A stretch of 62,668 nt of DNA, taken from assembly GCA_016212105.1 (NCBI GenBank), contig JACRHJ010000029.1, forward strand, positions 1 through 62,668, read 5' to 3'. Of this stretch, positions 24,887 to 32,449 are shown piece by piece; position 1 is the first letter of the stretch; each line of letters begins with the position of its first letter. Below the pieces are notes generated by a model. That model searched no databases. It saw only the letters and a list, made by a program, of their open reading frames with translations, and was not told the DNA's origin. Source of the DNA: Nitrospirota bacterium. GTDB lineage: Bacteria; Nitrospirota; JACRHJ01. Both the position numbers and the translations under genes were made by a program.

Positions 24887-25097
24887 TATGTAGGGACCGA
24901 CCCGTGTGTCGGCCCTCTCTTGCTCGTCATTGCGAGCGAAGCGTGGCAATCTCAGATTTAAAAGGCGGAGATTGCCGCGTCGCTTTCGCTCCTCGCAATG
25001 ACAACATTCGGCGCGCCGAGGGCGTCGCGCCCTACAAGCGCCCGATGAATCGGGCAACTACAACTTCCTGGATTCCCGCCTTCGCGGGAATGTCGTG
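24887..25097. repeat. Composite dispersed repeats between lnt and prfB
   Basis: In order: GACCGACCCGTGTGTCGG element, GTCATTGCGAGCGAAGCG and its inverted partner (24926-25003), CGGCGCGCCGAGGGCGTCGCGCC (25009-25036), a CCCGATGAATCGGG palindrome, and CCTGGATTCCCGCCTTCGCGGG (from about 25068). The last unit supplies the 3' end of the lnt reading frame. Confidence 0.85.
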
Positions 25098-26617
25098 ATT
25101 AGAAAACCCGCGCTGAGCAGTACACACAGGTACGCGAAGACGTCCCCGTACCGCGTATAGAAAGTCTTCTCAGTAACCAGCGGGATCTCCGCGGTGAGGG
25201 CCGTCCTCGTGAATATCACGGTCCTGGCCGCAACCTCTCCGGTTGGGAGTATTATCCCGGTGATGCCGGTGTTCGCCGCCCTGACCATCGCGCGCCGGTT
25301 TTCGACCGCGCGGAAGACGGACATGTTGAAATGCTGGTACGGCGCGGCCGAGTCCGCGAACCAGGCGTCGTTCGTGATGCTTACCAGGAAGTTCGCGCCG
25401 TTGTCCGCGAACCTGCGCACAAGCTCCGGGAATATAACCTCGAAGCATATCGCGGTGCCGAACCTGCCCCGGCCCGCTTCGAGGACGGTGTACTCCGTGC
25501 CCCGCCCGAAGTCGCCGATGCTCGTGACCATCTTGGAGACGAACGGCAGGAGCGTCTTCATCGGCACGTACTCGCCGAACGGTACGAGGTGCATCTTGTT
25601 GTAACGGCCGGCGACCTCACCGTCAGCCGACATAAGATACGCGCTGTTGAAGTCGAGGAACTTATCTTCAGCCGGCTCGCCGACGGACTCGTATGCGGGG
25701 CTGCCGGTAAGGAGGAACGTCCCGGCCTTTCGTACCGTTTCCTGAAGCTCCAGCCGCCTGGGCATGTCCTGGAAGTAGAACGGCGTCGCGGTCTCGGGCC
25801 ATATGATGACGTCCGGGCGCGAGTTCGCGGCCTCAAGTGTAAGGCTCCTGTACGCCTCTATTACCTCGTCCTGGTATTCCGGGTCCCACTTGTGGAACTG
25901 TTCGATGTTGCCCTGGACGAGGGAGACCTTGTATCCTTTGCCTCCGCTGTCCGGCGTGTACGCGGCTTTGGCCAGCCGGTATCTTCCGTAACCAAGCACT
26001 GCCGCGAGGATCAGCGCCGCTGCCACGGGGTACGACAGCCGTTTCAGGCTTACAGCCTCACCTGTCATCCGCATGGATATTATATACGCAAGGGCCGCGT
26101 TAATCAAGACTATCAGGGCCGAGACGCCGTACACGCCGGAAATGTCCGCGACCTGGATAACCGTCAGGTTACTGTGCTGGGAATAGCCAAGCAGGTCCCA
26201 CGGGAAGCCGGACAGCGCGTAGTTCCTGACGAGTTCGAGCGAGGCCCATAACGCGGGTGCGGCGAAGACCGCGGCTCCCGCGGACCTCTCGCGTACTGCA
26301 CCGAAAAGCCACGCGAAAAGGCCGACGTATAGCGCCATGTATGCGGAGAGCAGGACAAGGAGCGGGATGGACACAATGTACGGCAGGCCGCCGTAGTTGT
26401 GCATGGTGTTGATGACCCAGTATATCGAGGCCGTATAGAACGCCATGCCGGATGCGAAGCCGTATTTGAACGCGAGGCGGCCCGGCTTTCCGGAGAGCGA
26501 GACCAGAAGGGGGGCGAGGGCGGCCCAGGCAAGAAAGGACAGGTCCGCCTTCGGGAACGACAGGGCGAGGAGGATACCGGAAACGGCGGGCAGGATATAC
26601 CCCAAGCGGCTACTCAC
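25058..26617 (-). CDS. lnt: Apolipoprotein N-acyltransferase
   Basis: 519 residues. About seven N-terminal membrane helices (1-215) are followed by a nitrilase domain with the catalytic Glu-Lys-Cys triad: WPETATPFYF, YNKMHLVPFGEYVP and GTAICFEVIFPE; SITNDAWF and a C-terminal membrane helix follow. It transfers the third acyl chain to lipoproteins at the inner membrane, consistent with the lipoprotein genes in this window. The GTG start overlaps the Hfq-like gene by eight bases. The final residues FPRRRESRKL are encoded by a dispersed repeat (CCCGCGAAGGCGGGAATCC type) and replace the native C-terminus. Confidence 0.92.
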   Translation of the reverse strand: MSSRLGYILPAVSGILLALSFPKADLSFLAWAALAPLLVSLSGKPGRLAFKYGFASGMAFYTASIYWVINTMHNYGGLPYIVSIPLLVLLSAYMALYVGLFAWLFGAVRERSAGAAVFAAPALWASLELVRNYALSGFPWDLLGYSQHSNLTVIQVADISGVYGVSALIVLINAALAYIISMRMTGEAVSLKRLSYPVAAALILAAVLGYGRYRLAKAAYTPDSGGKGYKVSLVQGNIEQFHKWDPEYQDEVIEAYRSLTLEAANSRPDVIIWPETATPFYFQDMPRRLELQETVRKAGTFLLTGSPAYESVGEPAEDKFLDFNSAYLMSADGEVAGRYNKMHLVPFGEYVPMKTLLPFVSKMVTSIGDFGRGTEYTVLEAGRGRFGTAICFEVIFPELVRRFADNGANFLVSITNDAWFADSAAPYQHFNMSVFRAVENRRAMVRAANTGITGIILPTGEVAARTVIFTRTALTAEIPLVTEKTFYTRYGDVFAYLCVLLSAGFLITTFPRRRESRKL

Positions 26618-27053
26618 CGCCTTTTTGGCTCTTGAGCCATTTCAGCATCGCCTCGCCCATTGTGCCGGTACCGGTTGGCGGCTCGGGAGACTCCATGCGC
26701 GCCGGCTGAGCGGGTCGGCGTTCCTGCTCCGGGCGTCTTTCTCGCGGCGGGCGGTCCTGCCTCGGCCTCGGAGACGGGGCGGTGCGAGGCCTGTCAGCGG
26801 GACGCTGGGGCTGGGCCTGTCTTTCCGCGGGACGCGGGGCTGGCCTCTCGGCCTTGCGTGCGACGGCCTCGGAGAGTTTGAGGACGGAGTGGCGGTATAC
26901 CATGCGCATCGGCTCGCCTTCGAGCACGATGACGTAGCCGTCGAACTCCTTTATGCGGCCGGTCAGAGTCGTGCCGTCCTTGAGCGTCAGGCTCGTGTCT
27001 TTCTTTCCGGCCGCGAGTTCGTCGAGGGCCGTGTCGAACTGGTTTGTACGCAT
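26610..27053 (-). CDS. Hfq/Sm-like protein with long Pro/Arg-rich tail
   Basis: 147 residues. Residues 1-62 match the Hfq fold: an N-terminal helix (FDTALDELAAGKKD), Sm1-like strands (LTLKDGTTLTGRIKEFDGYV) and an Sm2-like strand MVYRHSVLKL in place of the usual YKHAI. Residues 65-130 are almost only P, R, Q, A and E, probably a disordered RNA-binding tail, and a short amphipathic MLKWLKSQK end follows. It lies four bases downstream of a second Sm-like gene and overlaps lnt. It is probably an RNA chaperone; whether it is the genome's only Hfq cannot be known here. Confidence 0.75.
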   Translation of the reverse strand: MRTNQFDTALDELAAGKKDTSLTLKDGTTLTGRIKEFDGYVIVLEGEPMRMVYRHSVLKLSEAVARKAERPAPRPAERQAQPQRPADRPRTAPSPRPRQDRPPRERRPEQERRPAQPARMESPEPPTGTGTMGEAMLKWLKSQKGGE

Positions 27054-27057
27054 GTCG

Positions 27058-27528
27058 TTATCCCGTCCGCCGCCTGTAGCCGGGGCCTATGGAGCTGAGG
27101 CCGTGTTTGTATATCAGTACCTGGCCGCGGCTGGTCCTGATGGAGAGGGTGAAGCTGTCGAAACCCTCGATGACGCCGCGCAGCTCGTCTCCGTTCATCA
27201 TGCACAGGAGCGCAAGGGTCTTCTCCTTGACGAACCTGTCGAGAAACTCGTCCTGAACCCGGGAGCGCATGTTGTCCAGGTCCGGTCCTGTCTCCGCACG
27301 GAAGAAGTCCTCAGGAAGTAGCGGCTGCGCAGCCGAGAGGTACTGCACTTCCTTTTTGGGTATGGTGTACTGTACGCCTTCCGACATCAGCGTGATGTCG
27401 GAGCGGCCGATATGCGACAGCGTCCCGGAAATCCTCTCGCGGCTGGAAAGCGAAAGCCTGAGGGCGGCGCCCGCCTCGACCGCTGAGCCGAGGAAGGACT
27501 CTTCAACCTTGAGTTCGTTCTTGGTCAT
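27058..27528 (-). CDS. Tandem double Hfq/Sm-like protein
   Basis: 156 residues made of two Sm-like halves. Half 1 (about 8-70): SFLGSAVEAGAALRLSLSSR, ISGTLSHIGRSDITLMSEGV, YTIPKKEVQYLSA. Half 2 (about 92-152): FLDRFVKEKTLALLCMMNGD, LRGVIEGFDSFTLSIRTS, LIYKHGLSSIGP. Each half has the helix plus five-strand pattern of Hfq, and the second keeps YKHG where Hfq has YKHA. Typical Hfq has a single domain and forms hexamers; a double-domain chain could form a trimer or mix with the neighbouring single-domain protein. No strong Shine-Dalgarno precedes the ATG. The fold assignment is by pattern only. Confidence 0.65.
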   Translation of the reverse strand: MTKNELKVEESFLGSAVEAGAALRLSLSSRERISGTLSHIGRSDITLMSEGVQYTIPKKEVQYLSAAQPLLPEDFFRAETGPDLDNMRSRVQDEFLDRFVKEKTLALLCMMNGDELRGVIEGFDSFTLSIRTSRGQVLIYKHGLSSIGPGYRRRTG

Positions 27529-27567
27529 GGGTAAATTATAGATAATAGGCCGGAGATTTGCAAGCGG

Positions 27568-27987
27568 TTAATTGGGCTGTTTCTTCTCGCGTTCGGCGAT
27601 GGACTTCAGGTCGGCCGATTCGAGCACCTCGACGAGCCTGGTCTGGGCCTCGACCCAGACAGGGTGGACAGGGCATTCGCACGACCTGTCGCACGCCTTG
27701 TGGCTGATGAGGCAGACGTTGAGGGCTATCTTCTCCTCGAGGCATTCGACTATCTGACGTAGGTTAATGTCCTTGGGCGCGCGGGCCAGCGAAAACCCGC
27801 CCTTGACGCCCCGGAAGGACTTGACTATTCCGCCCTTCGTGAGGATCTGCATAATCTTCGCCAGAAACTTCTCCGGTATGTTCTGGCTTGCGGAAATATC
27901 GCTGATCAGGCAGACCTTGTCCGGCGGCTGCCCGGCAAGGTACACCAGCGCCCTTATCCCGTAGTCCGCGGCCCTTGTTAGTTTCAT
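27568..27987 (-). CDS. Rrf2-family transcriptional regulator with three-cysteine cluster site
   Basis: 139 residues. MKLTRAADYGIRALVYLA starts the winged helix; IPEKFLAKIMQILTKGGIV and RGVKGGFSLARAP are the family's DNA-binding and wing segments. The effector region has several Cys (VCLISHKACDRSCECPVHPV), a spacing like the [2Fe-2S] site of IscR and related sensors, so redox or iron-sulfur sensing is likely. It lies between a PerR-like gene and the Hfq-like pair on the same strand, 39 bases upstream of the latter. No isc or suf genes are nearby, so the targets are unknown. Confidence 0.87.
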   Translation of the reverse strand: MKLTRAADYGIRALVYLAGQPPDKVCLISDISASQNIPEKFLAKIMQILTKGGIVKSFRGVKGGFSLARAPKDINLRQIVECLEEKIALNVCLISHKACDRSCECPVHPVWVEAQTRLVEVLESADLKSIAEREKKQPN

Positions 27988-28060
27988 AGTGCTCCGGTGC
28001 AGGATGTTCGGCGAGCTGCATCCTGCCTTGCTTCTGTTTCGGTTATGTGAAAGAACTCTG

Positions 28061-28462
28061 CTACTGTGTGGCGCAGTCGGTGCATTCGCCGTAAAACTCC
28101 AGACGGTGGCGGCTGACCTTGTGGCCTATGTTCCTGCCCACCTCTTCGTTCAGGTGCTCGAACATCGGGCTCTCGACGTCCCTTATCCTGCCGCAGTGCT
28201 CGCAGGTGAAGTGGTAATGGTACGAGACGTTTCCGTCGAACCTGCTGAAACCCTTCCCGAAGTTCAGCTCCAGGATCTCGCCCTGGCTCTTCAGGATATT
28301 GAGGTTCCTGTACACCGTCCCGAGGCTTATGTTCGGTATCTTCTTCTTGACCTTTTCATAGACCCAGTCGGCGGTCGGGTGCGTATCGGTGCCTTTGAGC
28401 ACATCCAGTATGACCCGTTTCTGCCTGGTCATGCGATGCTTTATGGAGGGTTCGCTGTTCAT
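28061..28462 (-). CDS. Fur-family regulator, PerR-like
   Basis: 133 residues. The winged helix has RMTRQKRVILDVL and NISLGTVYRNLNIL. Two CxxC pairs (CEHC and CTDC near the C-terminus) form the structural zinc site. The regulatory metal site appears to be of the Asp-containing PerR type (His in THPTADWVYE, Asp and two His in FDGNVSYHYHF, Asp in RDVES). PerR senses peroxide by metal-catalysed His oxidation; a manganese or ferric uptake regulator is the alternative. It is divergent from the phosphohexomutase gene; the 148-base gap has an AT-rich TATCATATATAATAC stretch (about 28512-28526) that could be its operator, but it is not a convincing PerR box. Confidence 0.85.
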   Translation of the reverse strand: MNSEPSIKHRMTRQKRVILDVLKGTDTHPTADWVYEKVKKKIPNISLGTVYRNLNILKSQGEILELNFGKGFSRFDGNVSYHYHFTCEHCGRIRDVESPMFEHLNEEVGRNIGHKVSRHRLEFYGECTDCATQ

Positions 28463-28610
28463 GACCGAGTCCTTGTGTCTTTGGGGGGAAGACTATCCTT
28501 TGGCATGATTCTATCATATATAATACAGCGATTGCAAGGGTGAATGCGCTTTACATTAAATTTCCATTATGATAATATCTGCAACTCAAAACAGGGGAAT
28601 AAACGGGCAG

Positions 28611-30017
28611 ATGACAGACATACATTTCGGCACGGACGGCTGGCGCGGGGTAATCGCGGAGGACTTCAACATCGCGAACGCAAGGAGTGTCGTCCAGGCG
28701 ATAATGGGCTATATCGGCGCTTCGCCTGGTGGCGGCCGGGTCGCAGTGGGATACGACAACCGCTTCATGTCCGAGGTCTACGCGAGGGCTGCCGCCGAGA
28801 TAGTCGCGGGTAACGGCGGGACGGCGCTGGTATCCTCCGCTCCCGTCACCACCCCCATGCTGTCCCACGCCGTAAAGTCAGGCGGGTGCGCGGGGGGCGT
28901 CATGGTGACCGCGAGCCACAACCCCTGCATCTACAACGGCATAAAGTTCAAGGCCTCTTACGGCGGCTCGGCGACGAAGGATATAGCCTCCGCGATCGAG
29001 GCGCTCATCGGCAAGTCGCGGCCCGCCATGCTCCAGTACGACAGCGCGCTCGCAGCCGGCAAGGCAGTCGAGCGCGACTTCTTCCCGGGGTACCTGGAGC
29101 ACCTCCTGCGCTCCGTCGATACCGAGACCATCGGGCGGAGCGGCATTCGGGCGGTCGTGGACTGCATGCACGGAAGCTCGGGCCATTACGCGGCGCGGTT
29201 GTGGGACTCGCTCGGGCTCGAAGCCCGCGTACTCCACGCCGGGCGCGACCCGTACTTCGGGGGCACGAACCCGGAGCCGGTCGAGGCCAACCTGTCCGCG
29301 CTTGTCGAAGTTATGCGCGGAAACGGATATGACTTAGGCATCGCACTGGACGGGGACGCGGACCGCTTCACCGTGGTGGATTCGGACGGGTCTTTCGTGA
29401 CCCCGCACCAGGTGTTCGCGCTCCTTATGATGCACCTTAGGAAGAACAGGAAGCTGGACGGCCTGGTCGTGAAGACCGTCTCCACCAGCACGCTTATAGA
29501 CAGGCTCGCCGCCGACCTCGGGCTGAAGGTCGTCGAGACGCCGGTCGGTTTCAAGCACATCTGCGCGCACATGCTTAACGAGGATGTCCTGATAGGCGGT
29601 GAGGAGAACGGCGGCATCGGCTTCAAGGGCTACCTGCCGGAGAGGGACGGCCTGCTCTCATCCCTGATGCTCGTCGAGATGATGGCGGCAGAGGGCAGGG
29701 GGCTCCGGGAGCTTCTTTCAGCACTGGAAAAGCGGTACGGCCCGCACTGCTACAGGCGGCTCGACCTGAAGCTTTCCGGCCCCGTCCAGGAGCCGCTCTG
29801 CGAAAAGATAAGCGACAGGGCCGCCGAGGTGTACAGGGACTTCGGCGTCAGACAGGTGCGTGCATTCGACGGCGTCAAGGTACTGTTCGACGACGGCTCA
29901 TGGATACTGTTCAGGCTGTCCGGCACCGAGCCGCTCCTCCGCGTATACTGCGAGGCGGGGGACCCGTCGAGGCTTGAACTGCTGCTCGACCGGGCAAAGG
30001 AGGCGTTCCTTGGGTAG
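28611..30017 (+). CDS. Phosphoglucomutase/phosphomannomutase family phosphohexomutase
   Basis: 468 residues from the ATG at 28611 (28569 is an alternative). All four signature motifs are present: active-site phosphoserine in VMVTASHNPCIYNGIK, metal loop ALDGDADRF, sugar loop GGEENGGIG, and phosphate-binding RLSGTEPLLRVY. The opening IHFGTDGWRGVIAEDF is typical of the bacterial PGM/PMM group. It interconverts hexose-1-phosphate and hexose-6-phosphate; the exact sugar cannot be set from motifs. It overlaps the ROK kinase gene by eight bases, so the two probably work on the same sugar pool. Confidence 0.9.
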   Translation: MTDIHFGTDGWRGVIAEDFNIANARSVVQAIMGYIGASPGGGRVAVGYDNRFMSEVYARAAAEIVAGNGGTALVSSAPVTTPMLSHAVKSGGCAGGVMVTASHNPCIYNGIKFKASYGGSATKDIASAIEALIGKSRPAMLQYDSALAAGKAVERDFFPGYLEHLLRSVDTETIGRSGIRAVVDCMHGSSGHYAARLWDSLGLEARVLHAGRDPYFGGTNPEPVEANLSALVEVMRGNGYDLGIALDGDADRFTVVDSDGSFVTPHQVFALLMMHLRKNRKLDGLVVKTVSTSTLIDRLAADLGLKVVETPVGFKHICAHMLNEDVLIGGEENGGIGFKGYLPERDGLLSSLMLVEMMAAEGRGLRELLSALEKRYGPHCYRRLDLKLSGPVQEPLCEKISDRAAEVYRDFGVRQVRAFDGVKVLFDDGSWILFRLSGTEPLLRVYCEAGDPSRLELLLDRAKEAFLG

Positions 30018-30960
30018 AGTAGCGATAGGCGTGGACGTCGGCGGTACGAACCTGCGGTTCGGCATCGTCTCCGAGGCCGGAAAGGTCATAGCGCGCTCGC
30101 GGGCGAAATCGGACGCGCACCAGGGCGTGGATGCCGTCATCTCCCGGATTGACAAGGGCATCGCCGGGATGCTGAAGCGGGCGGAGAGGGACGGCCACGT
30201 CCCCGCCGGCATAGGCGTCGGCGTGCCCGGCATTATATCGCTCCCGGAGGGCGTGGTCAGGTTCTCGCCCAACCTGCCGGGCTGGGAGAATTTTCCGCTT
30301 CGGGACAGGCTTCAGCACCACTTCAGGCTGCCCGCCATCATCGAGAACGACGCCAACGCGTACGCCCTCGGCGAGGCGTGGAAGGGGGCAGGTGTGGGTG
30401 TTGAGAGCCTTGTATGCCTCACTCTTGGCACCGGAGTGGGTGGCGGCATCATCCTCGGCGGCGAAATATGGCGCGGAGTGGACGGCATGGCCGGAGAGGT
30501 GGGTCATGTCACAGTCGTCCCCAAGGGCAGGAAATGCCATTGCGGGAACAGGGGCTGCCTGGAGGTCTACGCATCCGCGACCGCCGTCGTCGAGCGGGCG
30601 GGCGAGGCGCTTTCGCTCGGGACAAAGAGCTGTCTCGTGGACTGCTTCCCCAGCGGCCTGACCGCTGCGGACGTGAAGCATGCGGCCGACACAGGCGACG
30701 CGCTCGCGCTCCGGATGTACCGGGACGCGGGTGTTTACCTCGGCATAGCCATCGCAGGGCTTATAAATCTGCTGAACGTCGAGCGGGTCGTCATAGGCGG
30801 CGGGATGGCCGGGGCGTGGGACCTGTTCATCGGCCCTCTCCGTGCGGAGGTCGCAAGGCGGGCCTTCGACGTGCCCGCGAAGCGGTGCGAGATCGTGCCG
30901 GGCATACTCGGCGACGACGCGGGGATGGTCGGGAACGCGGGGCTGGTTTTCAGGGGATAA
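30010..30960 (+). CDS. ROK-family sugar kinase (glucokinase-like)
   Basis: 316 residues. The start is TTG at 30010 with AAGGAGG six bases upstream, inside the end of the mutase gene; a longer upstream frame is an artefact of that overlap. Seen: the phosphate loop GVDVGGTNLRFG, PNLPGWENFPL, the catalytic Asp in IENDANAYALGE, TLGTGVGGGIILGG, GEVGHVTV, and the ROK zinc motif CHCGNRGCLEVYAS. ROK kinases phosphorylate glucose, N-acetylmannosamine or related sugars with ATP. The mutase upstream suggests glucose. Confidence 0.9.
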   Translation: MGRVAIGVDVGGTNLRFGIVSEAGKVIARSRAKSDAHQGVDAVISRIDKGIAGMLKRAERDGHVPAGIGVGVPGIISLPEGVVRFSPNLPGWENFPLRDRLQHHFRLPAIIENDANAYALGEAWKGAGVGVESLVCLTLGTGVGGGIILGGEIWRGVDGMAGEVGHVTVVPKGRKCHCGNRGCLEVYASATAVVERAGEALSLGTKSCLVDCFPSGLTAADVKHAADTGDALALRMYRDAGVYLGIAIAGLINLLNVERVVIGGGMAGAWDLFIGPLRAEVARRAFDVPAKRCEIVPGILGDDAGMVGNAGLVFRG

Positions 30961-30963
30961 GGC

Positions 30964-30992
30964 TTGACTTGGCACCCTGCCGGGTGTATATT
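30964..30992 (+). promoter_or_regulatory. Predicted promoter of the toxin-antitoxin operon
   Basis: TTGACT (30964-30969), 17-base spacer, TATATT (30987-30992), starting three bases after the ROK kinase stop codon. Confidence 0.55.
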
Positions 30993-31065
30993 TATCCATG
31001 TATTACTTATGTTTATGGGTGCCGCGCATAGTTTGGCGTGATGGATGGAATAGCGAGGTGACATC

Positions 31066-31296
31066 GTGGCTACAAAGACAGCCGACCTGATATCTATGGT
31101 CGAATCGTTGCCTGTGGATATGAAAACCGCATTGGTCGAGAGGCTTCTCGACAGCCTGCATCCGTCCCAGAAAGAGATAGACGCTTTGTGGGCGAAGGAG
31201 GCTGAAAAGCGGGTCGAGGAAATCAGAACGGGCAAGGTTAAGACCATCCCCGGTGATGAGGTATTCAGGGAGCTCAGGAAAAAATATTCCAAATGA
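31066..31296 (+). CDS. Addiction-module antitoxin (PF09720-type)
   Basis: 76 residues. The pattern LISMVESLPVDMKTALVERL-LDSL followed by a Lys/Glu-rich helix with EIDALWAKEAEKRVEEI and a C-terminal KTIPGDEVFRELRKKY is typical of the short putative addiction-module family that precedes RelE/ParE toxins. The GTG start has GAGGTG five bases upstream. Its stop overlaps the toxin ATG (ATGA), the usual antitoxin-first coupling. Confidence 0.8.
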   Translation: MATKTADLISMVESLPVDMKTALVERLLDSLHPSQKEIDALWAKEAEKRVEEIRTGKVKTIPGDEVFRELRKKYSK

Positions 31297-31601
31297 AATA
31301 CTCCTTCCATCCCGACGCCAGGAAAGAGTTCATTGAAGCGACTGACTATTATGAAGGTTGCCGCACGGGGCTCGGCGTGGAGTTCTATAAGGAAGTGTTC
31401 TCGACTATTCAGCGTATTCTTCATCTCCCTTCCGCATGGCATAAATTCTCTGAAAACACCAGAAGGTGCCAGACCATCCGTTTCCCGTTCGGGGTGGTCT
31501 ATCAAATAATGGAAGACGAAGTCGTAATCGTCGCGGTCATGCAGTTGAACAGGAGGCCTGGGTATTGGAAGAAGAGGGTAAAGACACCTACAGCCCTGTA
31601 A
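31293..31601 (+). CDS. RelE/ParE-family toxin
   Basis: 102 residues. YSFHPDARKEFIEATDYYE and GLGVEFYKEVFSTIQRIL are the N-terminal helices and RRCQTIRFPFGVVYQIMEDE with VIVAVMQLNRRPGYWKKR the C-terminal strands of the ParE/RelE fold. ParE members inhibit gyrase and RelE members cleave mRNA on the ribosome; sequence alone does not decide. It is coupled to the antitoxin by ATGA. Downstream are C-rich/G-rich repeats. Confidence 0.85.
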   Translation: MKYSFHPDARKEFIEATDYYEGCRTGLGVEFYKEVFSTIQRILHLPSAWHKFSENTRRCQTIRFPFGVVYQIMEDEVVIVAVMQLNRRPGYWKKRVKTPTAL

Positions 31602-31604
31602 AAC

Positions 31605-31745
31605 CTACCCTTCCCTCTTATCCCCTCCCTGTGCAGGGAGGGGAAGATTGGTTGAAGCAGTTAATATAAATAAACCTGGCCTCGACGAATCTCCCTCCCT
31701 CTGCACAGGGGGAGGGCTGGGGTGGGGGTGGGGGTGGGGGTAGGT
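31605..31745. repeat. C-rich/G-rich dispersed repeats after the toxin gene
   Basis: CCTTCCCTCTTATCCCCTCCC with its G-rich partner, CTCCCTCCCTCTGCACAGGGGG, and the simple repeat GGGTGGGGGTGGGGGTGGGGG (31721-31741). Confidence 0.7.
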
Positions 31746-31763
31746 TTTCATATGGAGGCCCGT

Positions 31764-32312
31764 ATGCGCAACGCTCGGTTTTACCGGATGCTTGGCGGGA
31801 TGGTTTTCGCGGCGGTTATCGTACTGATTTTGCCAGTGGCCTATGCAAGTCAGAGCGAGGTTAAAGAAATTCAGTCGGATAGCAGTGGTGTTGATGATAG
31901 TAGTCATAAGTCTATTAAGTATGAGTTCGGTAGAAGGGGCGAAGCCAGAGAACGCGTCATGGAGCAGCCGACAGTTAAGGTTCTCATGCCTTCCGAAGAA
32001 GAGGTAAGGAAGCATAACGAGGAAACTTCTGCCAAGCCAAAAGGTTTACCTCCACGGCCAGTCTCCGAAGAGGAAATTAAGGCAAGTGGCGTTCGATTTG
32101 ATCCGCGTATTGGTAAATACCGTCCGCTTACAGATGAAGAGAGAAGGAATTCAGGCAGAGAGCTTCCTGGCACGCGAGTGCACATAGGTCCGAACCGCAA
32201 ACCCCAAAGACCCCGGCAGATGCCAATCGGTGCTCCAATATATACTCCGGAGCAACAGAGGCAGGCTGAAGAGGCAGGCCCGCCTCCTGTACCTGTAATA
32301 AGACAGAGGTAG
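31764..32312 (+). CDS. Secreted hypothetical protein, AT-richer than neighbours
   Basis: 182 residues. I do not recognise a family. The start is the ATG at 31764 because GGAGG lies four bases upstream; ATG 31752 is an alternative. A signal peptide is visible (positively charged start, hydrophobic core about 10-26, cleavage near AYAS-QSEV). The mature part is hydrophilic, with many Glu, Pro and Arg, a central KPKGLPPRPVSEEEIKASGV and a C-terminal RKPQRPRQMPIGAP, and looks disordered. Codon use differs clearly from the surrounding GC-rich genes (TTA, AGT and GAA are common), which suggests acquisition. Confidence 0.6.
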   Translation: MRNARFYRMLGGMVFAAVIVLILPVAYASQSEVKEIQSDSSGVDDSSHKSIKYEFGRRGEARERVMEQPTVKVLMPSEEEVRKHNEETSAKPKGLPPRPVSEEEIKASGVRFDPRIGKYRPLTDEERRNSGRELPGTRVHIGPNRKPQRPRQMPIGAPIYTPEQQRQAEEAGPPPVPVIRQR

Positions 32313-32314
32313 TG

Positions 32315-32341
32315 AATAGGGTGGGCGTCGCCAACCCTATT
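32315..32341. terminator. Hairpin after the secreted hypothetical gene
   Basis: AATAGGGT (32315-32322) pairs with ACCCTATT (32334-32341), with an inner GG/CC; T-rich sequence follows. It is also a member of the GTAGGGTGGGC repeat family. Confidence 0.5.
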
Positions 32342-32407
32342 TCATTCCCCATGTAAATTATATTTCATCAACACCCCAACAATCCCGCCCGCCTTTTAAC
32401 AATTCTT

Positions 32408-32434
32408 TTGACATTCCACAAGAATAGTTATAAT
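32408..32434 (+). promoter_or_regulatory. Predicted sigma-70 promoter of lepA
   Basis: Perfect TTGACA (32408-32413) and perfect TATAAT (32429-32434) with a short 15-base spacer. Transcription would start near 32441, within ten bases of the lepA ATG. Confidence 0.6.
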
Positions 32435-32449
32435 ATACAAAGTTCAAAT

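Noticed and set aside
28500-28530. A PerR box between the PerR-like gene and the mutase gene
   Set aside because: The AT-rich stretch has no clear 7-1-7 inverted repeat; I mention it only as a possible operator.
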